From Paralvinella palmiformis (lineage: Eukaryota > Annelida > Polychaeta > Terebellida > Alvinellidae): DNA of 64,000 nt. The DNA is taken from positions 344,001-408,000 of the forward strand of contig JAODUP010000015.1 of the NCBI GenBank assembly GCA_025642065.1, given 5' to 3'. Both the position numbers and the translations under genes were made by a program. Each line of letters begins with the position of its first letter. Positions within the stretch are counted from its first letter, which is position 1. The notes below the pieces were generated by a model that worked only from the letters and a program-made list of their open reading frames with translations, did no database searches and was not told where the DNA came from. Shown here piece by piece: positions 48,331 through 60,923 of this stretch.

Positions 48331-48474
48331 ACTACTCGGTCTATCTGGTATCAAGGCATAAATAGAATCATATATCACCCCTATTTTTAAAAAAACTACG
48401 TAGATTGGCAACCTTAGCTAAATGTAGCCATTTCAAGATTTCAAAATATATAAATATATTTATGGTATTGATAG

Positions 48475-48478
<4 letters not shown>

Positions 48479-48516
<38 letters not shown>
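48479..48516. repeat. (TA)n microsatellite
   Basis: About 19 TA units. Confidence 0.9.
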
Positions 48517-48517
<1 letters not shown>

Positions 48518-48785
48518 CATCTAAATACCTGTGTGAACTGGTGTCAATCAGCAAGTTACTCCGAAAGCTAGTAATCCAGTCAGATACAATGATACAGGTA
48601 AGGCTGAGTCTCGACTGAAAACATATGACGATATGTTTATAGTGCGGTATTAGTCTGCATTTTATGGAATAGTTTGCCTGCGTCATCTTTTGAAAAGTGT
48701 AAATCTGTTTTTTAGACAAACCCATGCTAACCGATATAAATAATATTGTTCAAATGGCTATTGAGGGACGAGGAAGTTTCCATGA

Positions 48786-48925
48786 GGGGTGAATGAAATG
48801 AGAGGGGTGAATAAACATGGTGGGTGAATGAAACATGATGGGTGAATGAAACATGATGGGTGACTGAAATGAAACTAGAGGGTGATTGAAACATGATGGG
48901 TGAATGAAACTAGAGATGTGAATGA
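48786..48925. repeat. 18-22-bp tandem repeat, about eight units
   Basis: The unit gggtgaatgaaacatgat is repeated with small length changes (some units extended by gaaactaga). No long frame spans the array. Confidence 0.85.
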
Positions 48926-49103
48926 CTTAACTTACTGAGATATTTATGTTATTTTTAAACTTAACGAGGGTCCTGTGACAAAACGAATTATGCATAAAAT
49001 TATATATAATGGAGACTAGGATAATAATTAGTTAAAGCATAAAAACTTTAGATCTTAATTGTATATGTTCTAACGTGTAACTTGCATTATAAGATTCATG
49101 GTA

Positions 49104-49105
<2 letters not shown>

Positions 49106-49145
<40 letters not shown>
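49106..49145. repeat. (TA)n microsatellite
   Basis: About 20 TA units. Confidence 0.9.
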
Positions 49146-49149
<4 letters not shown>

Positions 49150-49165
49150 TGCTTACAGTGTATTT

Positions 49166-49295
49166 GGGGTCGCGGCTGGCTACAGATCTACGACACCTGA
49201 GTTCAAACCCCAAGAGCGCTATGTCACAATGGTGTTTTATCTTTCACTTCGCCTCATTACATTTGGAGGTCACTCAGCCCATTTAGCCTACCTTA
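49166..49295 (+). mobile_element. tRNA-derived SINE, family A, copy 5 (diverged)
   Basis: B-box-like gagttcaaacccc, then ttttatctttcacttcgcct, cattacatttggaggtcact and cagcccatttagcctacc, which match the family body. The A box is poorly preserved. Confidence 0.65.
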
Positions 49296-49299
49296 ATAG

Positions 49300-50836
49300 T
49301 GCACATTTACTCACCCAGATCTGTTTACATATTATTGTAGCAGTTTCACTGAACATCCAATTTATTATGTTAAACATAGCATTTTCTTATTTATGTTTTG
49401 CTAATAGATCAAATGGTTTGTCGGGGAATCTCAGCTTTTATCACACAAGACGGTCGAAGCAATGACTGTTTCACCGCGGGTTAGATGCAATGACAGCAAA
49501 CTCTAAACATATGATAAAGAACAATAAGAAATCAAGCATCAGGGAAATATAATTATCTCAGAAATATATCAGTTTCAATATAAATCTCTATAAAGCGCTA
49601 AATATCACATATTATACCATCATCAAATAAATACGTCAATTACAAATATACGCCACGTTGCAAACTACCGCCGTACGAAACGTAAACAACAAAAAGCATA
49701 ATTAAATTTAATGTGTAGTAATTATAAAAAAATATAGATTAGTAAGTGATTCATCACATAATAAAATATAATATAATAAGAGTTACGATCGAGATTAATT
49801 TGCGTTCACGGTATGCCCCAGTCTTCCTAACGCAAATCACTGTAAATTGACGCGTCAGTACAAAAATGGGGGAGCTCCTCGGATGAAACACCATTGGATG
49901 GACAGTGGAATCCTGCGATGCTAGAGATAATTGGCAGTCCGGCATACCGTGAAAAGGGTTTAGAAGCATCTATTCATTCACTCCATGTGAATGCCAGTAT
50001 TCACGAGGAATCTCTGTTTGATCTATTTTCCAAGGTTACATGCCAACGTTTGAGTTGGGCCTGGGTGTAACTTCTTTCCAACCGCTTTATTTTGGATAAG
50101 AGGAGAGAGAAATATCTATCCCGACCATTTTTTTTAATATATTTGGCAGTTTTCTTGATTTTGGTTGTTAGTACTTCTGTGTCCGCACCAATTGGTATGT
50201 ATCTGGTCAAAAATGAAGGATAGATATAGGTCAAACTGACATATCGAGAACTTATCCATGCCATAGGCCTATATAGCATAACTATTCGGACAGGGCTACC
50301 TATATCGATTGATGTATGTAGAGTGGCAATTCAAACTTATGAACACATATAAATTATATCTCGGTTAGACAGGCATTGGTATATATAGATAACTATTATA
50401 ACTACCCAAATCCACCCTCATACGCGTGTGGTGGTCAGTGAGAGAGATTAAAAGGGGCACGTAGCAGGTTTTGCCATCATTTACAGTTTCAATTTTTCAG
50501 TAGTATATATTTTTACCGTTCAAGGAACTTTTATTCCTTTAAGAAGTAAATCTATATCCAACACATACACACACGTCATCCATAGCTAGAATAACAATAT
50601 AATCTCTTGCAGATTAATGAACGCTAATACAACGAATAACACTGTTCATGAAATTATATAACATTAATTGTTGTAGAGCAATAAGTGACACGTGCTATTT
50701 TAGCCATATAGCTTTCTGAGCTCGCACGGCATCAAATTTTCTAAATCCCTCTAAATCTCATACTGGGCCGAGTTGATTTGGGTCGAGTTATCCCAGGGTC
50801 GAGACAGCAGTTATTCAAAATGGCGGTAATGCAAAA
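49300..50836. other. Upstream region of the gene starting at 50837
   Basis: No exon supported. A 92-codon minus-strand frame (50001-50279) has coding-like composition but no recognisable domain. The promoter cannot be defined from sequence alone. Confidence 0.4.
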
Positions 50837-50965
50837 ATGGACCTTGAGAATGAAGAATCGAATCGATATGCATTTTTGTTAGGTTCAGCTCTGAGATATC
50901 AAGACAGTGACCGTTTTATCGAAATATATGACACCATAACACCAGACAGTTTATCATTTAGACAG
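50837..50965 (+). CDS. First coding exon of an unidentified gene (partial)
   Basis: ATG at 50837 in a strong context (aaaaATGG) opens a 43-codon frame reading MDLENEESNRYAFLLG, then SALRYQDSDRFIEIYDTI and TPDSLSFRQ. It ends exactly at a consensus donor (CAG/gtaaat, donor at 50966) in phase 0. Acidic and amphipathic composition, a good start context and a good donor together support a real exon. I cannot assign the family from 43 residues. It is divergent from CDIPT (start 44805). I could not find a matching phase-0 exon downstream, so intron 1 may exceed the 13 kb left in the window. Confidence 0.6.
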
Positions 50966-51332
50966 GTAAATTGATCACTATTAATATAAATCGTAAATGT
51001 TTATGTTGTGCCTTTTGCCGGCATATTTGTATATCAGTTGACCAGTTGTCGCTAAGGCGGCTTGTCAAAGAATGTACTCGGTGAATTATCGAAATTGGGC
51101 GGCATTGTAAAGTCTCGTTTAAAACAGTATTCTTTAGGACTGTGTGTCAACACGTAATTAATCCTGCTTTCTTCGGAATACATTTACAAAACGTCGCGTT
51201 TTCATACGCCGTGACAAAACTTGTGTTAGATCTATTATATCACCGTAACTATGCTAAACAATTACTGAATTAGCCATACACTACTCGTTATTAAGAACAA
51301 AAACATAAGCATGTGATGTTCTGTTTAATACA

Positions 51333-51497
51333 ATAATGAAGTTTTACCAGGGTATTAGCATATTTAATATTGGACTATGACATCCCTTCCATGTTTAGAT
51401 CTAGACTAAAGCTTAGATCTGGTTATTAGATCTAAACATGGAAGGGATGTCATAGTCCAATATTAAATATGTTAATACCCTGGGGAAACTTCATTAT
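51333..51497. repeat. 165-bp foldback palindrome
   Basis: Arms of about 69 bp: ataatgaagttt, accagggtatta, gcatatttaatattggacta, tgacatcccttccatg and tttagatcta on the left return as reverse complement on the right (tagatctaaacatggaaggg to aaacttcattat). Only a few mismatches occur, and the spacer is about 26 bases. There is no coding content. Confidence 0.92.
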
Positions 51498-52646
51498 AAG
51501 ACTTAACTCTTAAGTACCAAGAATGGCAAGAACTTGAAGAAGTATAGAAATAAGATAGCCACAAAACATACTTCATTCTTCAACTCACTTTCGACTGACA
51601 TTATTATTATAATTCTGACAGATCTGCTGGGTTGGTCATACTAGTCTAGGTCTAGATCTAGTGAACATAAGTTAACGAAAGATTAAAAATTGTTGCCTCA
51701 GTTAGACTTGGTGTGGACATCCGACCTGTGGTGTTTTTGTTCTTCTGAACTCATAATATATTTTTCCAAAAGTTGGTAAATTTACCACAGAATCATATAA
51801 AAATAATTACACAGGTTGATCAGTATAGTATGTACAATCATGGAAATAAGTGTTTTTACTTTCTTGTGCTATCCTGGTATTTTAATGTATTTTAGTGTTG
51901 TAATAATATTAAGCGCCATCTTGACAACCGGGGCCGTTTCAAAACGGAACTGTCCCATTTTACAACTGCTATGGTTAAAGACTGCCTGCCTGTTTAGCAA
52001 CCATTTGGCAACAAAATGTTGTAATGTAAATTTTCTGTATTATTAGCCAGTTTTCTAGCAAAATTATGTTGTGAAAATTAAATTGAATATAAACTATATA
52101 GACCTGTGTATATAGATATATGAACAAATAAATTCTGAAAACAGTAAATTATATGAAATTGTTGAAACAGTCCTCTTCCCGTTTGGAAATGGGAAGCAGA
52201 CCGAATCAACAACTTCAAAAATATGCTGTACCAGAAATTATTTTTAAGGACATATCTACATATATTTATATAAATGCATACAAACACATGGGAAAATAAT
52301 AAATTCATATTTTACAAAATGGTGCAAGATCAAATTTATCATGATTGTGAAATGGAAGATCCAGTTCTAAATCAGGCAGGGTTATAAAATGGGTCAGTAC
52401 AATAACACTAAAATAGCATATATTTTGGAAAGCATGTCACAAGATAACAAGTGTAATTTATAATAAAAAAATTAAAAGTGTTAATTAATTCCTTTACACT
52501 TAAAATAGATACACAGGTATGCGTACACACACACACACATTTATATATGTATTAAACAGCCTGTTATGAAACATGTTTTTAAAACTCGTATAATTAACAA
52601 AACATTCACTAGTACTGGAGAAATACCAATATTTTACTCCTAAATT

Positions 52647-52832
52647 AGGGCACCTCCATGGTCTAGCAGTAGTGTGTTGGACCACAGGTCACAACCACCG
52701 TGTTCAAATCTCAGTGTGGGCATATGTCAAGGTAGTTTCATCTTTGACTTTGTTTTATTACCTTTGGAGGCTGCTTGGCCTATTTAGCCTACCATGTGCA
52801 CAAAGGTGGCCATAAAACACCACTCATCATTA
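52647..52832 (+). mobile_element. tRNA-derived SINE, family A, copy 6, with perfect 13-bp target duplication
   Basis: Full-length copy: A box catggtctagcagtagtgtg, B box gttcaaatctc, body tagtttcatctttgacttt, 3' part ttagcctaccatgtgcacaa, and a catcatta tail. Flanked by ttactcctaaatt at 52634-52646 and 52833-52845. The best-defined copy in the window at 186 bp. Confidence 0.93.
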
Positions 52833-53879
52833 TTACTCCTAAATTGTGAAAGCAATGTTTTCTTTAGTACAGAATTGAAAACACAATCTATTACATGGAA
52901 AATGACAAAATCGGAGAATATTTGAGAATCTTATTCATAGTTTTTCTAAAGACCTAATCAGGAAATAAATTTGGATAAAAAAGCAAGCATAAAAATGTTT
53001 AGTAAATAAGCATATCTGTCAAAACTGAAGTTAAAATCTGTAATCTTGGTGTAATTATGGCATATTTCTATACTTATCTTGGCTACAGCTGTTCATGTGG
53101 TATTAATACAAACTAGATTATTTCACTACATAGCCAATCAAGTTATTAATGTACATAACTTTCATATATCATTTGTCTGTATCAGAATGACATGGTGACT
53201 AAATAAGAATTATAGTAGCTAGCTTCGAGAAATCCTTGTTATACCAAAAACCTGTGTTCAGTTGTAAAAGCTCAGAGATTTGATTGTTTTGTTCACTAAT
53301 GTAAATACATATAACATAGTGACCTCTATATTATTAAATAATTTTTAAAATTATATTAGAGTATTAACAGTAACACTCCCCTTGACATTTACATGTAGTA
53401 AACATTGCATGATTCAGAAAATAAAACAGGTCACTTTCAATACAAGATATCATGCATAAATACTAATGTTACAGTAAATGGGAATCACCCATTGAATTAT
53501 GATGTATGTGATCACTGATTTCTTTTTTCATTCACATCGTTATGTCAGATGGCAAAGGTTCAACAAAAAATAAGTTTGAACTAGACAGGCCGGACTATGA
53601 CAGCCATGCAAATCGTGCTGAACGTTACTTAGTTTAGTGGCATATATCTATTGGATAAAGTCTAAGCCATTCCTATTAGAAGCAGTTATGATCTGGAGAT
53701 CACATACGCTTATTGGAGTATAAATAAAATCCAAATATAGCTTATATACAGCTTTTCAGTAAGACATTTATCGGCTACTACACGCGTAAATCGTCATGCA
53801 ACACAGTGATTCTTAGACTTCTGACCGAGACCGTAGTGTGAAATTCAGCTGCATGGTGGCACCAGGGTAAAAGGATTAG

Positions 53880-53970
53880 TCTATTAGGGTGCAGCTGGTA
53901 GGGCACTGTACTCCACACTTCTGAGGTCATGGGTTTCTAAACCCATCATTGTGAGTCTTCGGGATTTTTT
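53880..53970 (+). other. tRNA-like segment, possible SINE head
   Basis: gtgcagctggtagggcactg resembles an A box and gggtttctaaaccc sits where a B box would be, but the acceptor stem does not pair and the B box is non-canonical. It has no second copy in the window. Confidence 0.3.
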
Positions 53971-54314
53971 GTCCATCAGCAAAAGGCTTCCACCTGATTT
54001 GCTTAGAGTCATCCCTTAACAGTATGTACCAGCTGAGACTAGTAGTGATGCTATGCAAAACAGCTACTAATGCATTCCTAATGTTAATTGTAATGGATTG
54101 AGAATTGGCTTGTGTCTAATAAGTAGGATGCAAATGTATAATTCTTAACTACCTTATATTTGAATGCTTGAAGTATCCTGAGCTATAATGGTTGACTTTA
54201 ACAACAGTTTAAAGCTCACCATATAATGCTTTATAGAAGTTGGGCTGTCAAAGCACACCATAATGCATTTTGAGGATTAGAATACAGCTTTACATACACA
54301 GAACATTTGTGATG

Positions 54315-54425
54315 TTATAATAATAATTTAAAAACTTCATAGCGCCAAAGTATCCTCGAAAAGAATCGAGCTCACTGGCACACCTAGTACAGTGGTTGGG
54401 CAAACTCATAGTCCTCCCGTACGAT
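54315..54425 (-). mobile_element. LINE 3' UTR fragment, inverted (same family as 10150-10455)
   Basis: Reverse complement of the 3' UTR word set: tagcgccaaagtatcc, gaatcgagctcactgg and gttgggcaaactcatag, with an aat-rich tail on its left. 5'-truncated. Confidence 0.7.
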
Positions 54426-55005
54426 GCAAATTCACCAAAACAATTATCATATGGCAAGAATGTTAACTTTATTACTGGAGTAAAGACGAGATAATTAAAG
54501 AGAAAACACTGTGTTAGCTCCAAGAGGATTCCTTACACCAGTGCATTGCTTCCACAGATTACACAAGTGCTTGCCATATTTACAGTTCATTATGACTTCT
54601 GTACATGTAAGATCAAGATTTTAAAACAAAATAAAGGTTTAAACAATTTGCATGCTCGGGTAAAAACAATTTTGTATCATCATCCTCTCAGCACTATTTT
54701 GTATAAATTTGAATCAGTGTTCTCAACACCAGTTATCTATACCAAGGTGATATCCAGGAGTTATTATCCACTGAAGTATATGTTAATCTTTGTGTAAAAT
54801 AATATATTACAATATAGTTCTATTACACTATTGTTTAAATAAGATTGATGGAGTTTTAGTTTTACAGTAGAATCTTTTTAGTTACACTAATTTATGCATT
54901 GTGTCTCGTTAGCTAATATCTTATGTCCTTGATTAGTGGAGTATATAATTATTATATTGGTGTTTAATATTGAACATGACTGATGTTTGAATAAGACGTT
55001 CCAAA

Positions 55006-55262
55006 CAGGGTTCGCACAAGTCCTTGAAAACCTGGAAAGTCCTGGAATTTGAAAATTTAGATTCCAGGCCTGGAAAGTCCTGGAATTTTTGTAGAGATCC
55101 TTGAAAGTCCTGGAATTTGGACATATAGATCTATATTTCTAATCATAAGCGTACAGGAATTCAGTCATTACCATATGGGTGTATTTTTTGCATGTTAAGA
55201 GTTCGTGAATTCAACATTGGAAAGTCCTGGAATCTGAGATGTCAAAATGTGTATGAACCCTG
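55006..55262. mobile_element. TIR element with repeated CCTGGAA words
   Basis: Starts cagggttcgcaca and ends with the complement of cagggttcataca, giving about 13-bp inverted ends. Inside, ggaaagtcctggaat recurs, in whole or part, about four times. 257 bp, non-coding. Target duplication not evident. Confidence 0.65.
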
Positions 55263-58200
55263 TATTGTGACTATGTTGTCATTTCACCGCTACCAGTATC
55301 TAAAATGAGTATTTTCAGGTATACGTTGTGTGAAATGACATATCCATTCACCATCCATTCCATGTCACCATCATGCATTTAAAACAAAATCTTGGTGTTT
55401 GGAATAAGTTTGTTGCCAATAAGTGAATAACCATGTATATTCTAATAACTCCCCCCCCCAACACACATACACTAGAACATGTCTGATGTTTATGTTGGAA
55501 TTTATTCATTTTAGAAAATTTACTTCAGTATTATATACTATTATTATTATTTTGATTTTATTTCTTCAATCTAATAATAGATCTTTCCTGGGCCAGAGGT
55601 TTCAGGTAAGAAAAAAATAACATCTTACACTACAGTTAGCATGCAGTTAGAATGTGGTTTACGTGCAAAACAGTGTCTTTTCATTCCCATAGTTCATATG
55701 TTTCTTTTGATACCTTTCAGTCAATGAAATGAACAACGGGTAAGTTAGAATCAGTGCTTTAAGGCATCTTAGAATGTAAAAAAATGTATTAGTCACAACT
55801 TATAGCCATGACATGCAGTACACTTTTGTTTGCATTTCACCCTCATGCATATGTGCTTCATTACATATATCCTTAACTTCTTCTTAGTGCAGTCGGTGCC
55901 AATCAGTGGGAGGCATCTTTTTACAGCCAGCTTATTTGTGTAAACAAGAAAATGCTAATTATTGCAGTATAAATACAGAACCTCTAGGCTAGTCTAGTGT
56001 GTCATAAAGACATGCAATGCATATACATGAGCTCTTCTTTAGATACATCATACTAAAATGTGTATCTATGCCTTATGGCTATCATGATGTACAAAATATA
56101 TTCATGGTAAAAACATGTTGGTATTTTAATCAAAAGATCTTGTGTATTTCATTAAAGTGCAAAAACATTTCACTTTTTTAATACTAAATTAGAAACAGTT
56201 ACACTGAAACATGGAATAAATTTATACAAAAACAAGTATACCATAAACTCTTACTTGGAACTTGTTCCCATCCAGAAAAGGTATATTGTATATAATTATT
56301 CCATTTATTTATTTAGACATTAAATATACGCTTACACTCTGTTACAGTGAGTCAAAATTTATTTATTTGTCACCTGTACTTTTAGAAACAAGAGTTATAA
56401 TTAATAAAAAGTCCCTACCAACTACTGTTGTAATAGGTGTAATGTAATGGTTCTTCAACTGGGGGAGTGATTTATCAATTAGTTTATTGACGGGGGGGGG
56501 GGGCACATAAAATATTTGGGGTATTGTTCAACTTTAACAAATGGAAAGGTTTTGCTGTTGATAGACACTAAGACAGACAATCATTGTGATGATTTTCAAA
56601 CAAAATACGTACATGATTGGACTGATCTGGTGAGTGATAGACAGGTCTATATCATAAATGTGAAGCATATTTACTATTAGATGATAGAACTAGTATTATA
56701 ATTATTACGATGCTTCGAGTTCAAAATATATGTTTAATTTATTAGGAAATCTAAACTTCTAAACTAAAGTAGTTCGTAACTAATGAACAAGAAATCATTT
56801 TCAAAATTTCATAACTGAATGGTAGTTAATATAAAAGTAATACACCTGAATAAAATTACTGGTTTCTCGAACTTAACTTTATTTCATCTGAATTAGACAG
56901 GTGATTAAACGAGACACGTGACTTATGAGCTAACACGTCTCCGACGTGTAACTGGTGACTAAGGGGCACATGTTAGTGTTTACGTAAAGGAGTCTGACCA
57001 TAAAAGTAAAACCCATTCGTAATCAACCACATTTGTACCATAGTCGTTCGTAACCAAATATTGTTTTTTCCTATTTTACTTATTTTCTCGAAAACAAGTG
57101 CTATGGATAAACTAGATGTTGGGTAATGCATGTACAAGGTAACTGTAAGTGTAACCTCATCTATCAATTATTTGTGTTGTTATATGTGTACGTTATTTAA
57201 ACTATGTTTATAAACATATTTATGGTGTTTACATGTCTGTTAAGTATTAGTTTATGATTTGTGCTATATGTTGTGCTACGTAAAATGCTTGCTTTGATGT
57301 GTATTGTAGCAATAACGATGTTATCCACAGATCGGATGATCATTGTTTCATTTATTTGGCCTTAGTCTTAGATTTAAAAAAAATTATAATAAAATCATTC
57401 CTAATTAAGTTCATTTCTATCTATTATAGTAGTAATTTTGCGTTTGTTGTCGTCTAACCAATTAAATAATTGTTTAAATCTAAAGTTGAGCCTGATGATT
57501 CATTCATACGCAATAACTAAAACCGTAGAGGGGGGGGGTCTACATAATTCATCACGTTCTTTTCATTTGCTTATCTGTTTTGACCGTGCTTTATTCTCTA
57601 AATTGTCGCTAGATATTCATATTGAACAGTTAATTACTTTTAAAATAAAAACGGAAAATAAAACTTGATCAGTAAAGTATGTACTTATTATGGGTACGTT
57701 GTTAGTTACGAACAGTACTTTGGTTACGAAGTGAGTTAGTACGATCTGTAACGTGGAAGACATCTTGTTATGTGAGCTGGTTCTGTGATAGGGCATGTAT
57801 AATATAGTGAAATACTTCGTATAATGAACGGTAAAATGCACTGACGACACAGCCAGCAGGTAGAACAAAACTGCGTTCAATTGCAGGCATTATGATTAGC
57901 ATGTTTGAATTATTCAATATTGAAAATTTTGCAGAAACATAAACATCCTATACCGGACCAGATGTCATATTGGCGAATATTTGACAAGAGGCGTTGTCAT
58001 TTTCATAGACTGATGCGTTTCGCGAATATATCCATTAAGTATTATCGTGTATTTAGCACATGAGCTTAATTGGCTGAGCATGCGTTTTCGCATTTTTCAC
58101 GTAAATTTGTTGGGGAACAAATATAAAATGGGAACAGCAAAGCCAAAGGCGTTTTCTAAATGACAGATTGTCAAGAGTTGCTAATCAGTCTGTTTTAAAG

Positions 58201-59441
58201 TTTTATCTCTTCAGACATTCTCTGTCAGTCTGTGGTTTCTCTGGTTTTTCGTTTGTTATTAGAGTAACACAAACAGTTTTCAAAAATTAAGATTTCATTA
58301 AATATCACGTCTTAAAATCTTGCAGTATCAAATTGAATAACATTTAAAAGAAACCATTCTCTTTAAAAAATAATACAGGCAAATAAAGGCATGATACAAA
58401 TTTAACACCCGACTCCCACAGCTGTTTTTTAAACTTTATCAGCGTTTTTAAATTGTTACTGGTCATGATCAGAAGACTATTTGAGTCTAATAATAACCAA
58501 CCCTTTTAGAATTTATTAAAGTAGCTGAAATTTAGAATAATCTAATTTGAAGATCTAATCATGATCTGGCTTTACCATTTCAAATTAATCATAATTTTTA
58601 ACCTTGAACACTTCATTAAAAACAGTTATTGGATTAAAAGAAGGAACTGGAATGCAATAAATACTGTTTTATTGGTTATTTCTCAGGCATTTAATTAAAT
58701 GCATATATTTTATACAATTCAGCCACTTTGTGAAAAATATTTTGAGAATGGTCACAACAGTATGTGAATTGATAACCTGACTTGTTCAGAGGCTGGGTAG
58801 GGGGAAATACTGTGCAGTATACACAAACACAAAGAAAGAGGTTTGTGTCACCTTATGAATGAAAATAGTTCAGTGGAATGCTTAGTACACAAGGCCTTAA
58901 TTAGTATTACTTCTAAGTAAATGTTAATAAAGAAATGTCATTGAAGTAAGTCAGTGTCGATGAACTAATAAGACAAATGGTGGCATAAAAGTTTAAATTT
59001 TAGGAGTGCTCTTGTGTGGTAAAAGTGTCTGTTCATATTAAAATGGGGTAACACTGCTGACATAGAAAAAAGTAATACTTTAAAGTAGAATAGCTAAATT
59101 ATTAAAAAGAAGTAACATGTTTCAGGAACTGTTAGATAATGGCAATCTTCTTAGCTGTGAACAGTAATTTGTGGTGACTCCATGACATAATTTGTGGTAA
59201 TTATTTGTTAAACCTCAAACACTCAGTGGTTAGTAGCAATATCAAATTTATGTCAGACAATTATTTCTGAGCCCATTTCAGGATCACAAGTGAGCCAAAT
59301 AACCAGTTCTGTTTTTATTTTATGTAAAGTACTATTGAAATACTTGTATATCAGACAGGGTTTTAATCTGAAAATATGTTGGGGTTTTCTACATGAGTTA
59401 GTGAGAAAATTGTCTACATTTGGGTGTGCTGAGCGATAATA

Positions 59442-60419
59442 CAGTGCTCCCTCGATATAATGCCAACTTTGGGATTTGATACAAGTTGGCATTATATGGG
59501 GGTTGTGGATGGGGAAATAATCCGACAGAATGGGGGGGGGGGGTTCCGCCACAACATTTAAATGCCTGTTATTATCCTTATATTTATAATTGTGTCATCA
59601 AAATTGTGTTTAGATTCACTTACATATTATAATATTCAATTAAGCTGGTTTATTTACCTCAAATATTTTAAATTTAAGCATCTATTGTATCAGATAAGGT
59701 TTTAAACCTATTAAAAATCCATTGATAGTCGAGTTCATCCAGGCTTTTTTATTGAAAACATAGTCACAATACAGACCAACATTGACATTTTTAATCACTG
59801 TGATCAGCAATTGTTATGTCTGTGATTAATGCCCTACACAAAACCATATTAACAAGGCACTGTTGTCTGCATGCTACAAATACCAATCAATTAACACCAC
59901 CCACATTTGCTGCTGACAGTCAATATTAAAATCACAATCAACCAAAAGCCTACATATACTACCAGATCTTTGCACTTGCCACCAACTTGGTTTGAACACC
60001 TGCAGACAGTAGACAGCCAAATTTATATTATAGGTCTACTTTTATTTTAATATTTATTTATTTTATTTATGCCTCCACAAAGTGGCGAAAATACAGAGTA
60101 AACTTTTGTACATATTGGGAAGAAACATTACATTTAAAAACAAGAAAAATAATTACAAACATGATATACATGTATAATGACTAAATTACATGTAGAACAA
60201 CGGAAAATAGGATTAAGTATTCTGTTTGTGTTTGCAGTTGTTGAGATTGATAAACCCACGCATAAAATATAGGGGGAAATTATTGCTTTGGGGACTAAAA
60301 TGATGTGGCAGTATCCGAGGGAGTGGGGGTGGTTTATGGGGCGGAATTAGCATGGTAGGAAATCCGTTCTGAAGAAAATGTTGGCGATAGGCGGGGTGAC
60401 AATAAGTGAGGGAGCACTG
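59442..60419. mobile_element. Tc1/mariner-pogo-like non-autonomous element flanked by TA
   Basis: Left end cagtgctccctcgatataat and right end (complement) cagtgctccctcacttatt share a 13-bp inverted repeat. TA flanks both sides (59440-59441 and 60420-60421). CAGTxxTCCCTCGxTATAA is close to known Tigger/pogo ends. 978 bp without transposase. Confidence 0.8.
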
Positions 60420-60488
60420 TAGGTTCATTTTGATAAAAAACAAAAATGTTGTTATCATGCTTGATTTAATCTCAAAGTTATGCAATAT

Positions 60489-60923
60489 CAGGGTTCCAAT
60501 GTGTCCTAGAAAACCTGGTAAATAACAAATTCATTTTTCCACATCATGGAAATATCCTTAAATTTTACAGAATCAGGAAATGTCCTGTAAAAAAATATTG
60601 CCTGTGAAAAAAATCCACTTAGAACAAAAACGCCAGTAAATAAATATTATCTCTGTAGAGAAAAACTTCAATTGTAGAAGAAAAAGAGTAGTACCAGTAC
60701 ATACTCTTGATATCTTATTAAATAAAAGTGGGTGGATCAGACAGCTAAAAGGAATGAGGAGGAGGCTGTACTATAAAATGTCAATAATCTATCATACATT
60801 GAATTAATATGATATGCTTTTTCGCACATATCCTGATCTATTACCTTTAAATCTTATATACTTTTCCTAGAAAATGGTAACTTTATCCTAGAAAATAACA
60901 TTTCCTTGGCTGAGGGATGCATG
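60489..60923. mobile_element. TIR element related to 37746-38262, second copy
   Basis: Its left end cagggttccaatgtgtccta, followed by gaaaacctggtaaataacaa, is the reverse complement of the right end at 38262. The region to about 60655 is colinear with 38096-38262 inverted. The right end (tttccttggctgagggatgc, then atg) parallels the left end at 37746. No SINE is present in this copy. Confidence 0.65.

Larger units (their letters stand above)
50966..59441. other. Mostly non-coding; probable first intron of the gene starting at 50837
   Basis: No exon was confirmed. Acceptor-like sites followed by short frames occur (for example after 53549), but stops follow at once in the required phase. It contains the palindrome at 51333, a SINE at 52647 and a TIR element at 55006. 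Confidence 0.45.

Noticed and set aside
53550..53640. Exon after the good acceptor tatgtcag at 53549
   Set aside because: In the phase required by the exon ending at 50965 the frame meets TAG after 11 codons; the longer frame is in another phase.
55568..55605. Microexon (acceptor aataatag, donor ttcag/gtaaga) as exon 2 of the gene at 50837
   Set aside because: Only about 25 bases between sites, a poor polypyrimidine tract and no way to test the frame; too weak to annotate.
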